Source: Duganella qianjiadongensis (lineage in GTDB: Bacteria; Pseudomonadota; Gammaproteobacteria; Burkholderiales; Burkholderiaceae_D). From it: DNA of 64,000 nucleotides. Of the stretch, positions 35,170 through 43,136 are shown in pieces. The DNA is taken from contig NZ_WWCM01000020.1 of the NCBI RefSeq assembly GCF_009857915.1, forward strand, positions 1 to 64,000. The letters are read 5' to 3'. The notes under the pieces were generated by a model, which saw nothing but the letters and a program-made list of their open reading frames with translations, did not search any database and was not told the origin of the DNA. A program made the translations under genes and the position numbers. Each line of letters starts with the position of its first letter. The first letter of the stretch is position 1.

Positions 35170-36004
35170 AGCTTGGGGACAGTCTTTGCGCATAGGCGTG
35201 GCGGCAAAAGGCGTGAGCCTGCTGCTGGAAAGCCGCTGGCGCAAGGCCGGCGTGACAATGCTGGCCGAGCATGTGTGCAGCGCCTCGGCCGAGCATCCGT
35301 ATGATGCGCTGGCGCAGGCTCTGCGCGCACTGCTAGGTGAACAGCAAGTGGCTGGCTGGCCGGTGCGCTTTGTGCTGGCCGATGAGCTGGTGCGGCTGTG
35401 GCGGGTGGAACCGCCGGCAGGTGCGGCGCGGCTGGCCGACCTGCAGGCCAGTGCCGGTTTGCGTTTTCAGTCGCTCTATGGCGAAACTCCGGCCAGCTGG
35501 CAGATCAGTGCGGACTGGGATGCCACGGCGCCGTTCTTTGCTGCGGCCATCCCGCGCGATCTGCTGAAAGTGCTGCAACTGCTGGCTGAAGAAACCGGCC
35601 TGCATATCGTCGGCATCGAGCCGCAACTGGTGGCGGCGCTGAACCGCTGGCGCCGCGCGCTGCAGCCGGGGGCATGGTTCGCACAGGTGCATGATGGGTT
35701 GCTGACGCTGGCGGCACTGGAGCCTGATGCGGCGTCGCTGCGCGCCATACGGGTGCTGCCCTTGCCGTCAGGGCCGGATGCCGGTCAGCAGTGGCTGAGT
35801 CAGACACTGCAGCGCGAAGCGCTGCTGCTCGACCTGCCTGCGCCGCAATTGCTGCAGGTGTGCGGTAGCGTTCCGGCCGGGTGGCATAAGCCGGTGAATC
35901 AGAGTGGCCAGATACCCTGTGCCGTGCTCGATCATGCGCAGCAGGCCAGTGGGCCTGCCATGACCGCACTGGCGCAGCTGGCACGCAGCGGGAGTGCACT
36001 ATGA
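35162..36004 (+). CDS. PilM/GspL-like cytoplasmic assembly protein
   Basis: A 280-residue soluble protein with no membrane helix. It has an actin-like fold signature common to PilM/MshI/GspL cytoplasmic domains, with LADELVRLWRVEPPAG near residues 70-85 and FAAAIPRDLLKVLQLLAEETGLHIVGIEPQ at 120-150, although sequence conservation in this family is low. It overlaps gspE and the following PilN-like gene by 8 and 4 bases. The position between ATPase and PilN-like gene matches mshI or pilM. It probably links the ATPase to the inner-membrane ring. Confidence 0.72.
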   Translation: MRRAWGQSLRIGVAAKGVSLLLESRWRKAGVTMLAEHVCSASAEHPYDALAQALRALLGEQQVAGWPVRFVLADELVRLWRVEPPAGAARLADLQASAGLRFQSLYGETPASWQISADWDATAPFFAAAIPRDLLKVLQLLAEETGLHIVGIEPQLVAALNRWRRALQPGAWFAQVHDGLLTLAALEPDAASLRAIRVLPLPSGPDAGQQWLSQTLQREALLLDLPAPQLLQVCGSVPAGWHKPVNQSGQIPCAVLDHAQQASGPAMTALAQLARSGSAL

Positions 36005-36546
36005 AAGCACTGAACATCGACTTTGCGCCAGCCAGTGTGCGGCGTACGCTTTTTCACACCCATCCTGCGGTATGGCTGCTGGCGGCTGGCGCAGCGCTGC
36101 TGTGTGCCAGCGCGGCGCTGGCCGGCTGGCAGATGAGCAAACAGCAGCAGGCGCGTGCGGCTGAACTCGAACAGATACGCCAGCGTGCCGCTGCGCTGAT
36201 GCAGCGGCCACGTGAAGTGACGCAGGTAAGCATTGCACCGGCACAGGCGCAATTCGTCAATGGCGCCATCGGGCAGCTCAATCTGCCGTGGCGCGAACTG
36301 CAGGATGCCGTTGCGGCAGCCACGCCGCGCCAGATTGCCTTGCTGGCACTGGAGCCTGAGCCGCGCAAGCAATTGCTCAAGCTGACGGCCGAAGCCCGCT
36401 CGGCCGATGACATGGTGACGTATGTGGCCCAGCTGAAGCAGCAGGAACTGTTTGCCAGCGTGACGCTGCTGCTTCACGAGATCAACGAGCAGGACCCGAA
36501 CCGGCCCTTGCGTTTCCAGGTGGAGGCGATATGGCTAGTGCGATGA
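36001..36546 (+). CDS. PilN-like inner-membrane protein
   Basis: A 181-residue bitopic protein with one helix at about 22-42 (AVWLLAAGAALLCASAALAGW), followed by a coiled-coil (QQQARAAELEQIRQRAAALM) and a small ferredoxin-like periplasmic domain. This is the layout of PilN. The order PilM-N-O-P-secretin supports this reading; sequence alone would be weak. Its end overlaps the PilO-like gene. Confidence 0.65.
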   Translation: MKALNIDFAPASVRRTLFHTHPAVWLLAAGAALLCASAALAGWQMSKQQQARAAELEQIRQRAAALMQRPREVTQVSIAPAQAQFVNGAIGQLNLPWRELQDAVAAATPRQIALLALEPEPRKQLLKLTAEARSADDMVTYVAQLKQQELFASVTLLLHEINEQDPNRPLRFQVEAIWLVR

Positions 36547-37094
36547 AACCACTGAACATGGCCGCACTGATGCTGCGCGGCCGGATTGCACTGCAGCGTG
36601 CTGGCGCACCGCTATGTGTAGCGGGGCTGCTGGCGCTGGCCGGCGCGGCAGGCTGGCTATGGCTATTGCCCCAGCGCGCCGCCTTGCAGCAGCAACTGGC
36701 GCGGCCATTGCCAACTCCGTCAGCGCTGGTGGTGGCAGCGCCGCCGCCTTCAGCCAACCAGAATCTGGCCGACTTCTATGCCGTGCTGGGCCCGCAGCGC
36801 TATGCCGAGCAACAGGTGAAAGTGCTGTTCGATCTGGCAGCAAAAAATGGTCTGGTGCTTAATCAGGGCGAGTACAAATCGGCGCGCGATGCGGCCAGCG
36901 GCGTAACCACCTACCAGATTATCCTGCCCGTCAAAGGCGCTTATCAGGCGATCTGGCAGTTTGCCATGCAGGCTTTGCGCGACATGCCGTTTGCTTCGCT
37001 CGATGAAGTGGCATTCCGCCGCGAGAGTATCGGCGAACCGGCAGTGGAAGCGCGTCTGCGTCTGACCTTATACCTGAAGGATGCCGCCTCATGA
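36531..37094 (+). CDS. PilO-like inner-membrane protein
   Basis: A 187-residue bitopic protein with a helix at about 25-45 (LCVAGLLALAGAAGWLWLLP), an extended linker and a globular periplasmic domain from about 75 (NLADFYAVLGPQRYAEQQVKVLF). GGAGG lies 4 bases before ATG 36531. A second ATG at 36543 overlaps the upstream stop (ATGA) and may be used. PilO-type proteins pair with PilN in the periplasm to align the pilus machine. Confidence 0.65.
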   Translation: MASAMKPLNMAALMLRGRIALQRAGAPLCVAGLLALAGAAGWLWLLPQRAALQQQLARPLPTPSALVVAAPPPSANQNLADFYAVLGPQRYAEQQVKVLFDLAAKNGLVLNQGEYKSARDAASGVTTYQIILPVKGAYQAIWQFAMQALRDMPFASLDEVAFRRESIGEPAVEARLRLTLYLKDAAS

Positions 37095-37687
37095 AACCTT
37101 ATCAGATGCTGATGGCGCTGGCGCTGGCGGGTTCGGCAGGGCTGCTGCTGTTTGGCGATCCTAAGCCGGAGAGTGACATTGCCGAAGCCGTGCAGCGTCC
37201 CCGTGCGCCTGCGGCAGGGGCTCCAATAGTGCCAGCGGCGGGCGAGCCCTCAGCCGTTGCCGCCGCCACGCCGCAAGCAGCAGCGCCAGTCGTCCGAGGC
37301 GGCAAGGCACAGCCCGAGGCGGCGATACTGCGCCTGATCCCCCGTGCCGATCTGGTCGGCGTATCGGGCGAGGCGACTTTTGCAGCAGGCGAAGGCGTGT
37401 TTCAGGGGCAGAACTGGAATCCGCCACCGCCACCGCCGCCGCCCGTCTCGAATGTGCCGCCGCCACCGCCCATGGCGCCGCCGTTACCATTTACCGTAAT
37501 CGGCAAGGCACTGGCCGACGGTGGGTGGGAAGTGTATCTGTCGCGTGGCGACAAGACCTATGTGGCACGCCCGCAAAGCATTATCGATGGCAGCTATCGC
37601 GTGGATAAGATCGCGCCGCCGTCGATGTCGATTACCTACCTGCCTTTGAATCAGGTACAACAGATGAATATTGGAGCGCTCGACTGA
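37091..37687 (+). CDS. PilP/GspC-like periplasmic protein with polyproline linkers
   Basis: A 198-residue exported protein. The N-terminal helix (about 4-22) anchors it, then comes an Ala/Pro linker with two polyproline runs: eight consecutive prolines at about residue 115, then five at about residue 126. The C-terminal domain (PFTVIGKALADGGWEVYLSRGDKTY) resembles PilP or the GspC homology region, which docks on the secretin N0 domain. It overlaps both neighbours by a few bases. The uninterrupted eight-proline run predicts ribosome stalling and a need for EF-P. Its place just before the secretin fits PilP. Confidence 0.68.
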   Translation: MKPYQMLMALALAGSAGLLLFGDPKPESDIAEAVQRPRAPAAGAPIVPAAGEPSAVAAATPQAAAPVVRGGKAQPEAAILRLIPRADLVGVSGEATFAAGEGVFQGQNWNPPPPPPPPVSNVPPPPPMAPPLPFTVIGKALADGGWEVYLSRGDKTYVARPQSIIDGSYRVDKIAPPSMSITYLPLNQVQQMNIGALD

Positions 37688-39687
37688 TGCCTAGCCACCT
37701 GAAAAAACTGGGCCGCCGTGCTGCCATGCCAGCTTTGCTGGCCGCTGCACTGAGTGGCTGCGCCGGCCAGATGGCCTACCGTGATGGCCGCGCGCTGATT
37801 GCCGAAGACAAGATCGAGGCTGGGCTGCTCAAGTATCAGGAGGCCAGCAAGGCCGATCCGAATAACGCCCAGTACCGTGCCACCTATTTGCGCGAACGCG
37901 AGCGCGCCACCCAGCGCTTGCTCGATCAGGCCGACCAGTATCGGGCCGAAGGCAGTGCCGAACTGGCTGCGCAAAGCCTGTTGCGGGTGCAGGGACTGGA
38001 TCCGCAGAACGAGCGGGCCCGTGCCGGCTTGCGCCAGCTGGAACGCGATGAGCGTCTGGCTAAGCTGCTCGACGCCGCAGCTCAGCATCTGGCCCGGAAT
38101 GAACTGGAACTGGCCAAGCAAAAACTCAATGCTATCCTGACCGAGCAGCCCGGCCACGAGAAGGCGCGCCTGATGCTGCGCGATATTAGCGACAAGCAGG
38201 CGCCAGCGGCTGCCGAGACGGGGCTGGGCAAAGCCTACAAGCAGGCTATCACTATCGAATTCCGCGATGCACCGCTCAAGCAGGTGTTCGATGTAATCTC
38301 GCGCCGCTCGGGCTTGAACTTCATCTTCGACAAGGATGTGAAGCTCGATCAGCGCACCACCATCCTGCTCAGGAACAGCACGGTGGAGTCGGCGATCTAT
38401 TTCATGCTGCTCACCAATCAGCTCGAGCAGCAGGTCATGGATGCCAACACCATTCTGATCTTCCCTAATGTAGCCGCCAAGCTCAAGGAATATCAGGAGA
38501 TGTCGGTCAAGACCTTTTTTATGGCCAATGCGGAAGCCAAGCAGGTAGCCAACACGCTCAAGACTATCCTCAAGACGCGTGACGTGGTGGTGGACGAGAA
38601 GCTCAATCTGCTGATCATACGCGATACGCCCGATGCGATCCGGCTGGCCGAGCGGCTGATCGCGCTGCAGGATACGCCTGAGCCGGAAGTGATGCTGGAA
38701 GTGGAAATTCTGGAAGTGAAGCGGGGCAGTACGGTGGATCTGGGCGTGGCCTGGCCCACCAAGGTGGAACTGGCGCCATTGTCCACTACCGGCGGCACCG
38801 CCATTACCGTACGCGACCTGAACAACCTGAACCAGCGCTCGATAGGCGTAAGCGGTGTAGCGGCCAGTCTGAATGCCAATACCAAGGATAACAATACCAA
38901 TCTGCTGGCCAATCCGCGCATCCGCGTGCGCAACAAGGAGAAAGCCAGCATCGTTATCGGCGACAAGCTGCCGGTGATTACCACCACCGTTTCGTCCGGT
39001 GTGGGCGGCTTTGCCAGCGATTCCATCAGCCTGGTGGAAGTGGGCCTCAAGCTCAATGTGGAACCCATCGTGTATCTGAATAACGAAGTGGCGATACGGG
39101 TCGCGCTGGAAGTGAGCAATCTGACCGGCACCATTACCACCAAAAACGGCGGTACGGCCTACCAGATCGGCACGCGTCAGGCCACCACCATGCTGCAGCT
39201 GAAGGATGGCGAGAATCAGGTGCTGGCGGGGCTGATCAATAGCGAGGAGCGCGGCTCGGGTGATCACATGCCAGGCCTGGGCGACCTGCCTGTGCTGGGC
39301 CGCCTGTTCGGCAATAAGCGCGACGACAAGCAGAAAACGGAAATCGTGCTGTCGATAACCCCGCACCTGATCCGTAATCTGCAGCGTCCGGAAGCGTCGA
39401 TGTCCGAATTCTCGGCCGGTACCGAGGCGAGTTTCCGTCGCCGCCCCGATATGACGGTGCGTGCGCCGGTCGCCATGCCGGCACCGCCTGCCATACCGAT
39501 GCCGGCACCCGTGCCGCCGCCGGTTTCTGTCGTGGCGCCAGCAGTTGATGGCACGGCTATGCCGCAAGCGGCCGTTATCAGCACGCCGGCGCCTGCCGAA
39601 TCGCCTGCGCCGGCTGTCAACGCTCCTGCTGGCTCTGGCGGGCAGGGCGAGATCGTGGCGCCATCGCCGCTGCAGCCGCGCCCCTGA
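37687..39687 (+). CDS. gspD: GspD/PilQ-like secretin with N-terminal repeat domain
   Basis: A 666-residue outer-membrane secretin. The signal ends with lipobox LSGC (Cys about 22), so it may be a lipoprotein that needs no separate pilotin. Residues 30-165 carry TPR-like helical repeats (ADPNNAQYRATYLRERERA, GSAELAAQSLLRVQGLDP). N0/N1-like domains follow (AITIEFRDAPLKQVFDVISR at about 182). The secretin domain spans about 330-575, with VEILEVKRG, PRIRVRNKEKASIVIGDKLP and NQVLAGLINSEE. The last 75 residues are a Pro/Ala-rich tail. It is the exit pore for the cluster's pseudopilus or substrate. Confidence 0.9.
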   Translation: MPSHLKKLGRRAAMPALLAAALSGCAGQMAYRDGRALIAEDKIEAGLLKYQEASKADPNNAQYRATYLRERERATQRLLDQADQYRAEGSAELAAQSLLRVQGLDPQNERARAGLRQLERDERLAKLLDAAAQHLARNELELAKQKLNAILTEQPGHEKARLMLRDISDKQAPAAAETGLGKAYKQAITIEFRDAPLKQVFDVISRRSGLNFIFDKDVKLDQRTTILLRNSTVESAIYFMLLTNQLEQQVMDANTILIFPNVAAKLKEYQEMSVKTFFMANAEAKQVANTLKTILKTRDVVVDEKLNLLIIRDTPDAIRLAERLIALQDTPEPEVMLEVEILEVKRGSTVDLGVAWPTKVELAPLSTTGGTAITVRDLNNLNQRSIGVSGVAASLNANTKDNNTNLLANPRIRVRNKEKASIVIGDKLPVITTTVSSGVGGFASDSISLVEVGLKLNVEPIVYLNNEVAIRVALEVSNLTGTITTKNGGTAYQIGTRQATTMLQLKDGENQVLAGLINSEERGSGDHMPGLGDLPVLGRLFGNKRDDKQKTEIVLSITPHLIRNLQRPEASMSEFSAGTEASFRRRPDMTVRAPVAMPAPPAIPMPAPVPPPVSVVAPAVDGTAMPQAAVISTPAPAESPAPAVNAPAGSGGQGEIVAPSPLQPRP

Positions 39688-39696
39688 GTGTGCTAG

Positions 39697-40161
39697 ATGA
39701 AAGGCTTTACGCTGATCGAACTGCTGGTGACACTGGCCATACTGGGTCTGCTCAGTGCGCTGGTGGTGCCGACTGCGCAGATTGTCGTGCAGCGCCGTCA
39801 GGAGCAGGAGCTGCGCGAAGGCTTGCAGCAGATCCGTCATGCGATCGATGCCTACAAGCTGGCCTACGAGCAGGGCCATATGACCAAGATGCTGGGCGAG
39901 AGCGGCTATCCGAAAACGCTGGAAGCGCTGGTGGCGGGCGTTACCGATGTACAGAGCCCGGCCCGTGCCAAGCTGTATTTTCTGCGCCGCCTGCCGCGCG
40001 ATCCGTTCAATGCCGACCCTGCGCTGAGCGACGCGCAGACCTGGGGCAAGCGCAGTTACGCGAGCGAGCCGGATCAGCCGCGTGAAGGCAGCGATGTTTA
40101 TGATGTGTACAGCCTCAGTGAAAAGACGGGGCTTAATGGTGTCCCGTACAGGAAATGGTAA
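39697..40161 (+). CDS. pseudopilin (GspG/GspH-like)
   Basis: A 154-residue prepilin with a minimal leader [25 protein letters not shown] and the conserved Glu5. The body is helical to about 60 ([22 protein letters not shown]), followed by beta-rich sequence. It starts 9 bases after the secretin stop. It could be a minor pseudopilin or a second major one. Confidence 0.85.
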   Translation: MKGFTLIELLVTLAILGLLSALVVPTAQIVVQRRQEQELREGLQQIRHAIDAYKLAYEQGHMTKMLGESGYPKTLEALVAGVTDVQSPARAKLYFLRRLPRDPFNADPALSDAQTWGKRSYASEPDQPREGSDVYDVYSLSEKTGLNGVPYRKW

Positions 40162-40163
40162 AC

Positions 40164-40535
40164 ATGCGCCACCGAGGATTTACGCTGATCGAATTGCTGG
40201 TCGTGCTGGGCATTATTGCCCTGATGCTGACGCTGGCTGTGCCACGTTTTTTCCCGGGCATCGATAAATCGAAAGAAGTGGTGCTGGCAGATAATCTGCG
40301 CAATGTGCGGCAGGTGCTGGATCAGTATTACGGCGATACGGGGCGCTATCCGGATACGCTGAAGCAGCTGGTCGAGAAGAAGTATCTGCGCGCTATGCCG
40401 GTCGATCCGATCACCGAGAGCGATAGCAGCTGGATTGTCGTGCCGCCGGAAGATGGCAGCAAAGGCGGGGTGTACAACATCCGTAGTGGCGCCGCCGGCA
40501 ATGACCGCAACGGCAAACCATACGCTGACTGGTAA
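40164..40535 (+). CDS. pseudopilin (GspG-like)
   Basis: A 123-residue prepilin with the leader [27 protein letters not shown]. The ATG at 40164 gives a normal short basic leader; a nearby ATG at 40155 overlaps the upstream gene's end and sits inside the ribosome site GGAAATGG. YGDTGRYPDTLKQLVEKKYLR and SDSSWIVVPPEDGSKGGVYNIRSG match the GspG fold. The stop overlaps the following gene by one base. Confidence 0.85.
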   Translation: MRHRGFTLIELLVVLGIIALMLTLAVPRFFPGIDKSKEVVLADNLRNVRQVLDQYYGDTGRYPDTLKQLVEKKYLRAMPVDPITESDSSWIVVPPEDGSKGGVYNIRSGAAGNDRNGKPYADW

Positions 40536-41224
40536 TGCCGGCTATGACGCAGCGCCGCCAGCACGGCTTTACTTACCTGAGCCTGATGATACTGCTGGCG
40601 ATTATCGGGCTGGTGACGGCGAGCTCTATCAAGCTGGGCTCGGTTTTGCAGCGTAGCCGTGCCGAGCAGGAATTGCTGGAGATTGGCGCCGCTTTCAGCG
40701 ATGCCCTGCAAAGCTATGCCGAGGCAACACCGGCCGGACAGGCAACCATGCCGCCTTCGCTCAAGGAATTGCTGCGCGATCCGCGGTTTCCCACTCTCAA
40801 GCGGCATCTGCGCAAGATATTTGTCGATCCGGTGACGGGACGGGCGGAGTGGGGCATCGTGTATGCTGGCGAGCACACTGGCGTGCTGGCCGTTTATAGT
40901 TTATCGACAGCCCGGCCGGTGAAGATCAGCAACTTCCCGCAGCGCTTTGCCAGTTTTGCCGGCGTGTCACGTATCTCTGACTGGAAATTTACAGCGGGGC
41001 AAATGTCTGCTAGTCCAGCGCCTGCTGGCGAAACGAATTCGCCACCGGTTGCGCCCGCTGTCGCGCCATCACCACAGTCCTCTGAAGAAAAACCGGAAAG
41101 TGCAGCGCCGGCGCCCGAAGTGATAGGGCGTGCTAGGGAAAACGAGGAAAGTCCTGCACAGGACGAGCCTCCTGTACCTGTTGCTGAACGGAATTTCACA
41201 CCTTTTAAGCAAGATTTCTCCTGA
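40535..41224 (+). CDS. minor pseudopilin lacking Glu5, with Pro/Ala tail (GspK-like tip candidate)
   Basis: A 229-residue prepilin with the processing segment QHG|FTYLSLMILLAIIGLV. Position +5 is Ser, not Glu, which is typical of tip pseudopilins such as GspK. Residues 38-140 look like a pilin core. From about 155 the chain is Pro/Ala/Glu-rich and acidic (EEKPESAAPAPEVIG). It is the last gene of the cluster. An in-frame second start ATG at 40544 is possible. The extended tail may be exposed at the pseudopilus tip. Confidence 0.75.
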   Translation: MPAMTQRRQHGFTYLSLMILLAIIGLVTASSIKLGSVLQRSRAEQELLEIGAAFSDALQSYAEATPAGQATMPPSLKELLRDPRFPTLKRHLRKIFVDPVTGRAEWGIVYAGEHTGVLAVYSLSTARPVKISNFPQRFASFAGVSRISDWKFTAGQMSASPAPAGETNSPPVAPAVAPSPQSSEEKPESAAPAPEVIGRARENEESPAQDEPPVPVAERNFTPFKQDFS

Positions 41225-41437
41225 TTCCACATCTGTTCAGCATCAATTTAGTGCGTAAACTTTTGCCCGCGGGATAGAAATTCTACATGATGAAAAATAT
41301 TGCAAAATAATAAATTAAAATAAGAAATTTGCAATTATTTGGCTATTTGTTGTGTTATGATTATTCAAGTAGCACTCCCGTTAATTAATTCGTGGCACGC
41401 ACAGCGACGCCACAATTCGTCTGATTAAGGAAATCAT
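41225..41437. other. AT-rich intergenic region upstream of the FxDxF PEP-CTERM gene
   Basis: This gap carries an AT-rich block (about 41289-41345). A -35-like TTGCAA at 41329-41334 and -10-like TATGAT at 41356-41361 are 21 bases apart, too far for a standard promoter. AAGGAAATC supplies the ribosome site. No sigma-54 consensus was found. Confidence 0.35.
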
Positions 41438-41986
41438 ATGAAATTGAAAACTCTCGCCGCTGGCGCATTGCTGGCCGCTGCTTCGTTCGCTGCCTCGGCA
41501 GCAACTTTTAACCTGAGCATAGACCCTGCAAGCGGCAATGCTTATTTTGGCAACAATACTACCGCGCTCGGCAGTTTTTCCGACGATTTCCTGTTCTCGG
41601 TGAACCCATCTACCGTTGCTGATCCTGCTGTATTTGGTCTCGCATCGGGTAAAGTGCAGGTGAAAATTGGTAAAGTCACCACTTTTGTCGATAACATGGC
41701 GTTCACCGCACCAGTGGAGTTCTTCCAGGTTGTTAACGGTGCTCACGTTGCTATCTCGACTGAAAATGTCGGTGGCACCTCGTATCTGCTGAATAGTCTG
41801 ACCGCTGGCAATTACGGTTTCACCATCAAGGGCCAAACGCTGCTGCAAAATACTGTTGGTTCGTACAGCGGCACCTTTAATCTGGCCGTAACCGCGGTTC
41901 CAGAACCAGAAACCTACGGCATGCTGCTGGGTGGCCTGGCTCTGCTGGGTGTTGTTGCTCGCCGCAAGGCAAAAAAGGCCGCGTAA
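41438..41986 (+). CDS. FxDxF-family PEP-CTERM protein
   Basis: A 182-residue secreted protein. The signal peptide ends ASAAT (about 23). GSFSDDFLFSV (about residue 47) carries the FxDxF motif that names this substrate family. The C-terminal sorting signal starts VPEPETYGMLLGGLALLGVV (about 155) and ends ARRKAKKAA. It is monocistronic, with a strong ribosome site (AAGGAAAT) and a strong terminator. It is a substrate for XrtB-type sorting; its function outside the cell is unknown. Confidence 0.88.
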   Translation: MKLKTLAAGALLAAASFAASAATFNLSIDPASGNAYFGNNTTALGSFSDDFLFSVNPSTVADPAVFGLASGKVQVKIGKVTTFVDNMAFTAPVEFFQVVNGAHVAISTENVGGTSYLLNSLTAGNYGFTIKGQTLLQNTVGSYSGTFNLAVTAVPEPETYGMLLGGLALLGVVARRKAKKAA

Positions 41987-42025
41987 TTTTTTGCTGACTT
42001 GAGGTAACTCACTTCAAGAACAAAC

Positions 42026-42063
42026 CCCGCAAAGCTGGAAAACAGCTTTGCGGGTTTTTTTTT
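42026..42063 (+). terminator. strong rho-independent terminator after the FxDxF gene
   Basis: A perfect 12-bp stem (CCCGCAAAGCTG at 42026-42037 with CAGCTTTGCGGG at 42043-42054), loop GAAAA, is followed by nine T residues. It is 40 bases past the stop codon and ends the region 4 to 5 transcripts. Confidence 0.95.
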
Positions 42064-42329
42064 GCAAGTGCTCGATGAGTTTTCTAATTCAGAATGTCAG
42101 GGGATGGGGGAAATCGGGGGCGCCGTAGAACATAGGTGGCGCTGAAGTGAATAGCCAAATATGATTTAGCTCCTGAACGTAAAGAGCCGCCTGGAATGAG
42201 TTAATAGTTTTTGTTGAAACAAGTGAGCGGGCAGTTGTTCGATTTCGTCACAACTGCTTTTTGATCGCTTTTCGCTAGATGCAACTAATCAAAACTAGGT
42301 TGACTAGATATAAATTTTTAGGTCAGCTG

Positions 42330-43136
42330 CTATGCACTGCGAGCGCCGACCAGAGCTAATATCTTGGCACGGAAAGCGCGTCGCTGTTGGGCTGAAAAAT
42401 GCTGTCGCAGTTTTAAGTATATCCAGCCACGCCAACTCAGTGCCAGCGCAGCATTTACCTGGTCGGTGCGCTGGCCACCAAAGCCTTCCTTAAATCGATT
42501 GATGCGCAGCAGATCTGGGTTATCTTGGCCTGCGTACCAGCCACCGAAATCGTAGATACTCTTGCCTTCAGCTTTGAAGGCTAACATATCGCGCCAGTGC
42601 AGCAGTCGATTAGCGCGCCCGATAGTGGCGCGCGACTTCGAGTCGTCTAGTTGTCGAAATAGCGAAGCTGAGTGTAGCAAGCAGGCGGTGGTCGGACCCA
42701 TTACATACACATGCCAAACCAGAGTGCTGCCGTCCAACAGGGCACGGCTGAAGCGTAAGGTGCCGCAGCGCGAACGCGCTAACAAGGGCTCAATTGGTAG
42801 GCGGTCTAATCCTTTCGCGATCGCAAATTGCTCATAAAACGAATGAAAGGCACGGCAGACTTCCTCGCTAGATTCGGTCTCGACGATGCATTCGACCATG
42901 TCTTTGCTGGCTGCGCGGCGCACCTCATACTTGGTATCTCGGTCCAGTCCTTCCAGCAGCTGTTCTTCCGATAACAGCAAATTGATGGTCAAAGTAGAGA
43001 ATGGCTTACTGATTGCACCTGCGGGCAACTGGCTATATTGCTGTAATGTCAACACATCGCATTTCTTGGGGCGGACGATAGGGGAGTCTAGCCATAACTC
43101 CGCCATTCTTAACCCATGTTTCCGGTACTTCACCAT
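42330..43136 (-). CDS. FemAB/GNAT-like acyltransferase (uncertain)
   Basis: A 268-residue protein of the GNAT/FemAB superfamily. The core RDTKYEVRRAASKDM (about 81-95), SLFRQLDDSKSRATIGRANRLLHW (about 160-183) and IYDFGGWYAGQDNPDLLRINRFKEGFGG (about 196-223) are typical, including the [FY]KxGFG signature near the C-terminus. Such proteins transfer amino acids or acyl groups, for example in cell-envelope or polysaccharide modification. The start is uncertain: a second frame upstream (43245 to about 43130) encodes a protein-like segment that would join this one after a one-base shift. The gene lies convergent to the FxDxF terminator in AT-richer DNA. Confidence 0.65.
   Translation of the reverse strand: MVKYRKHGLRMAELWLDSPIVRPKKCDVLTLQQYSQLPAGAISKPFSTLTINLLLSEEQLLEGLDRDTKYEVRRAASKDMVECIVETESSEEVCRAFHSFYEQFAIAKGLDRLPIEPLLARSRCGTLRFSRALLDGSTLVWHVYVMGPTTACLLHSASLFRQLDDSKSRATIGRANRLLHWRDMLAFKAEGKSIYDFGGWYAGQDNPDLLRINRFKEGFGGQRTDQVNAALALSWRGWIYLKLRQHFSAQQRRAFRAKILALVGARSA

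Noticed and set aside
41329-41361. TTGCAA and TATGAT as promoter of the FxDxF PEP-CTERM gene
   Set aside because: The spacing is 21 bases, beyond the 16-18 normally used.
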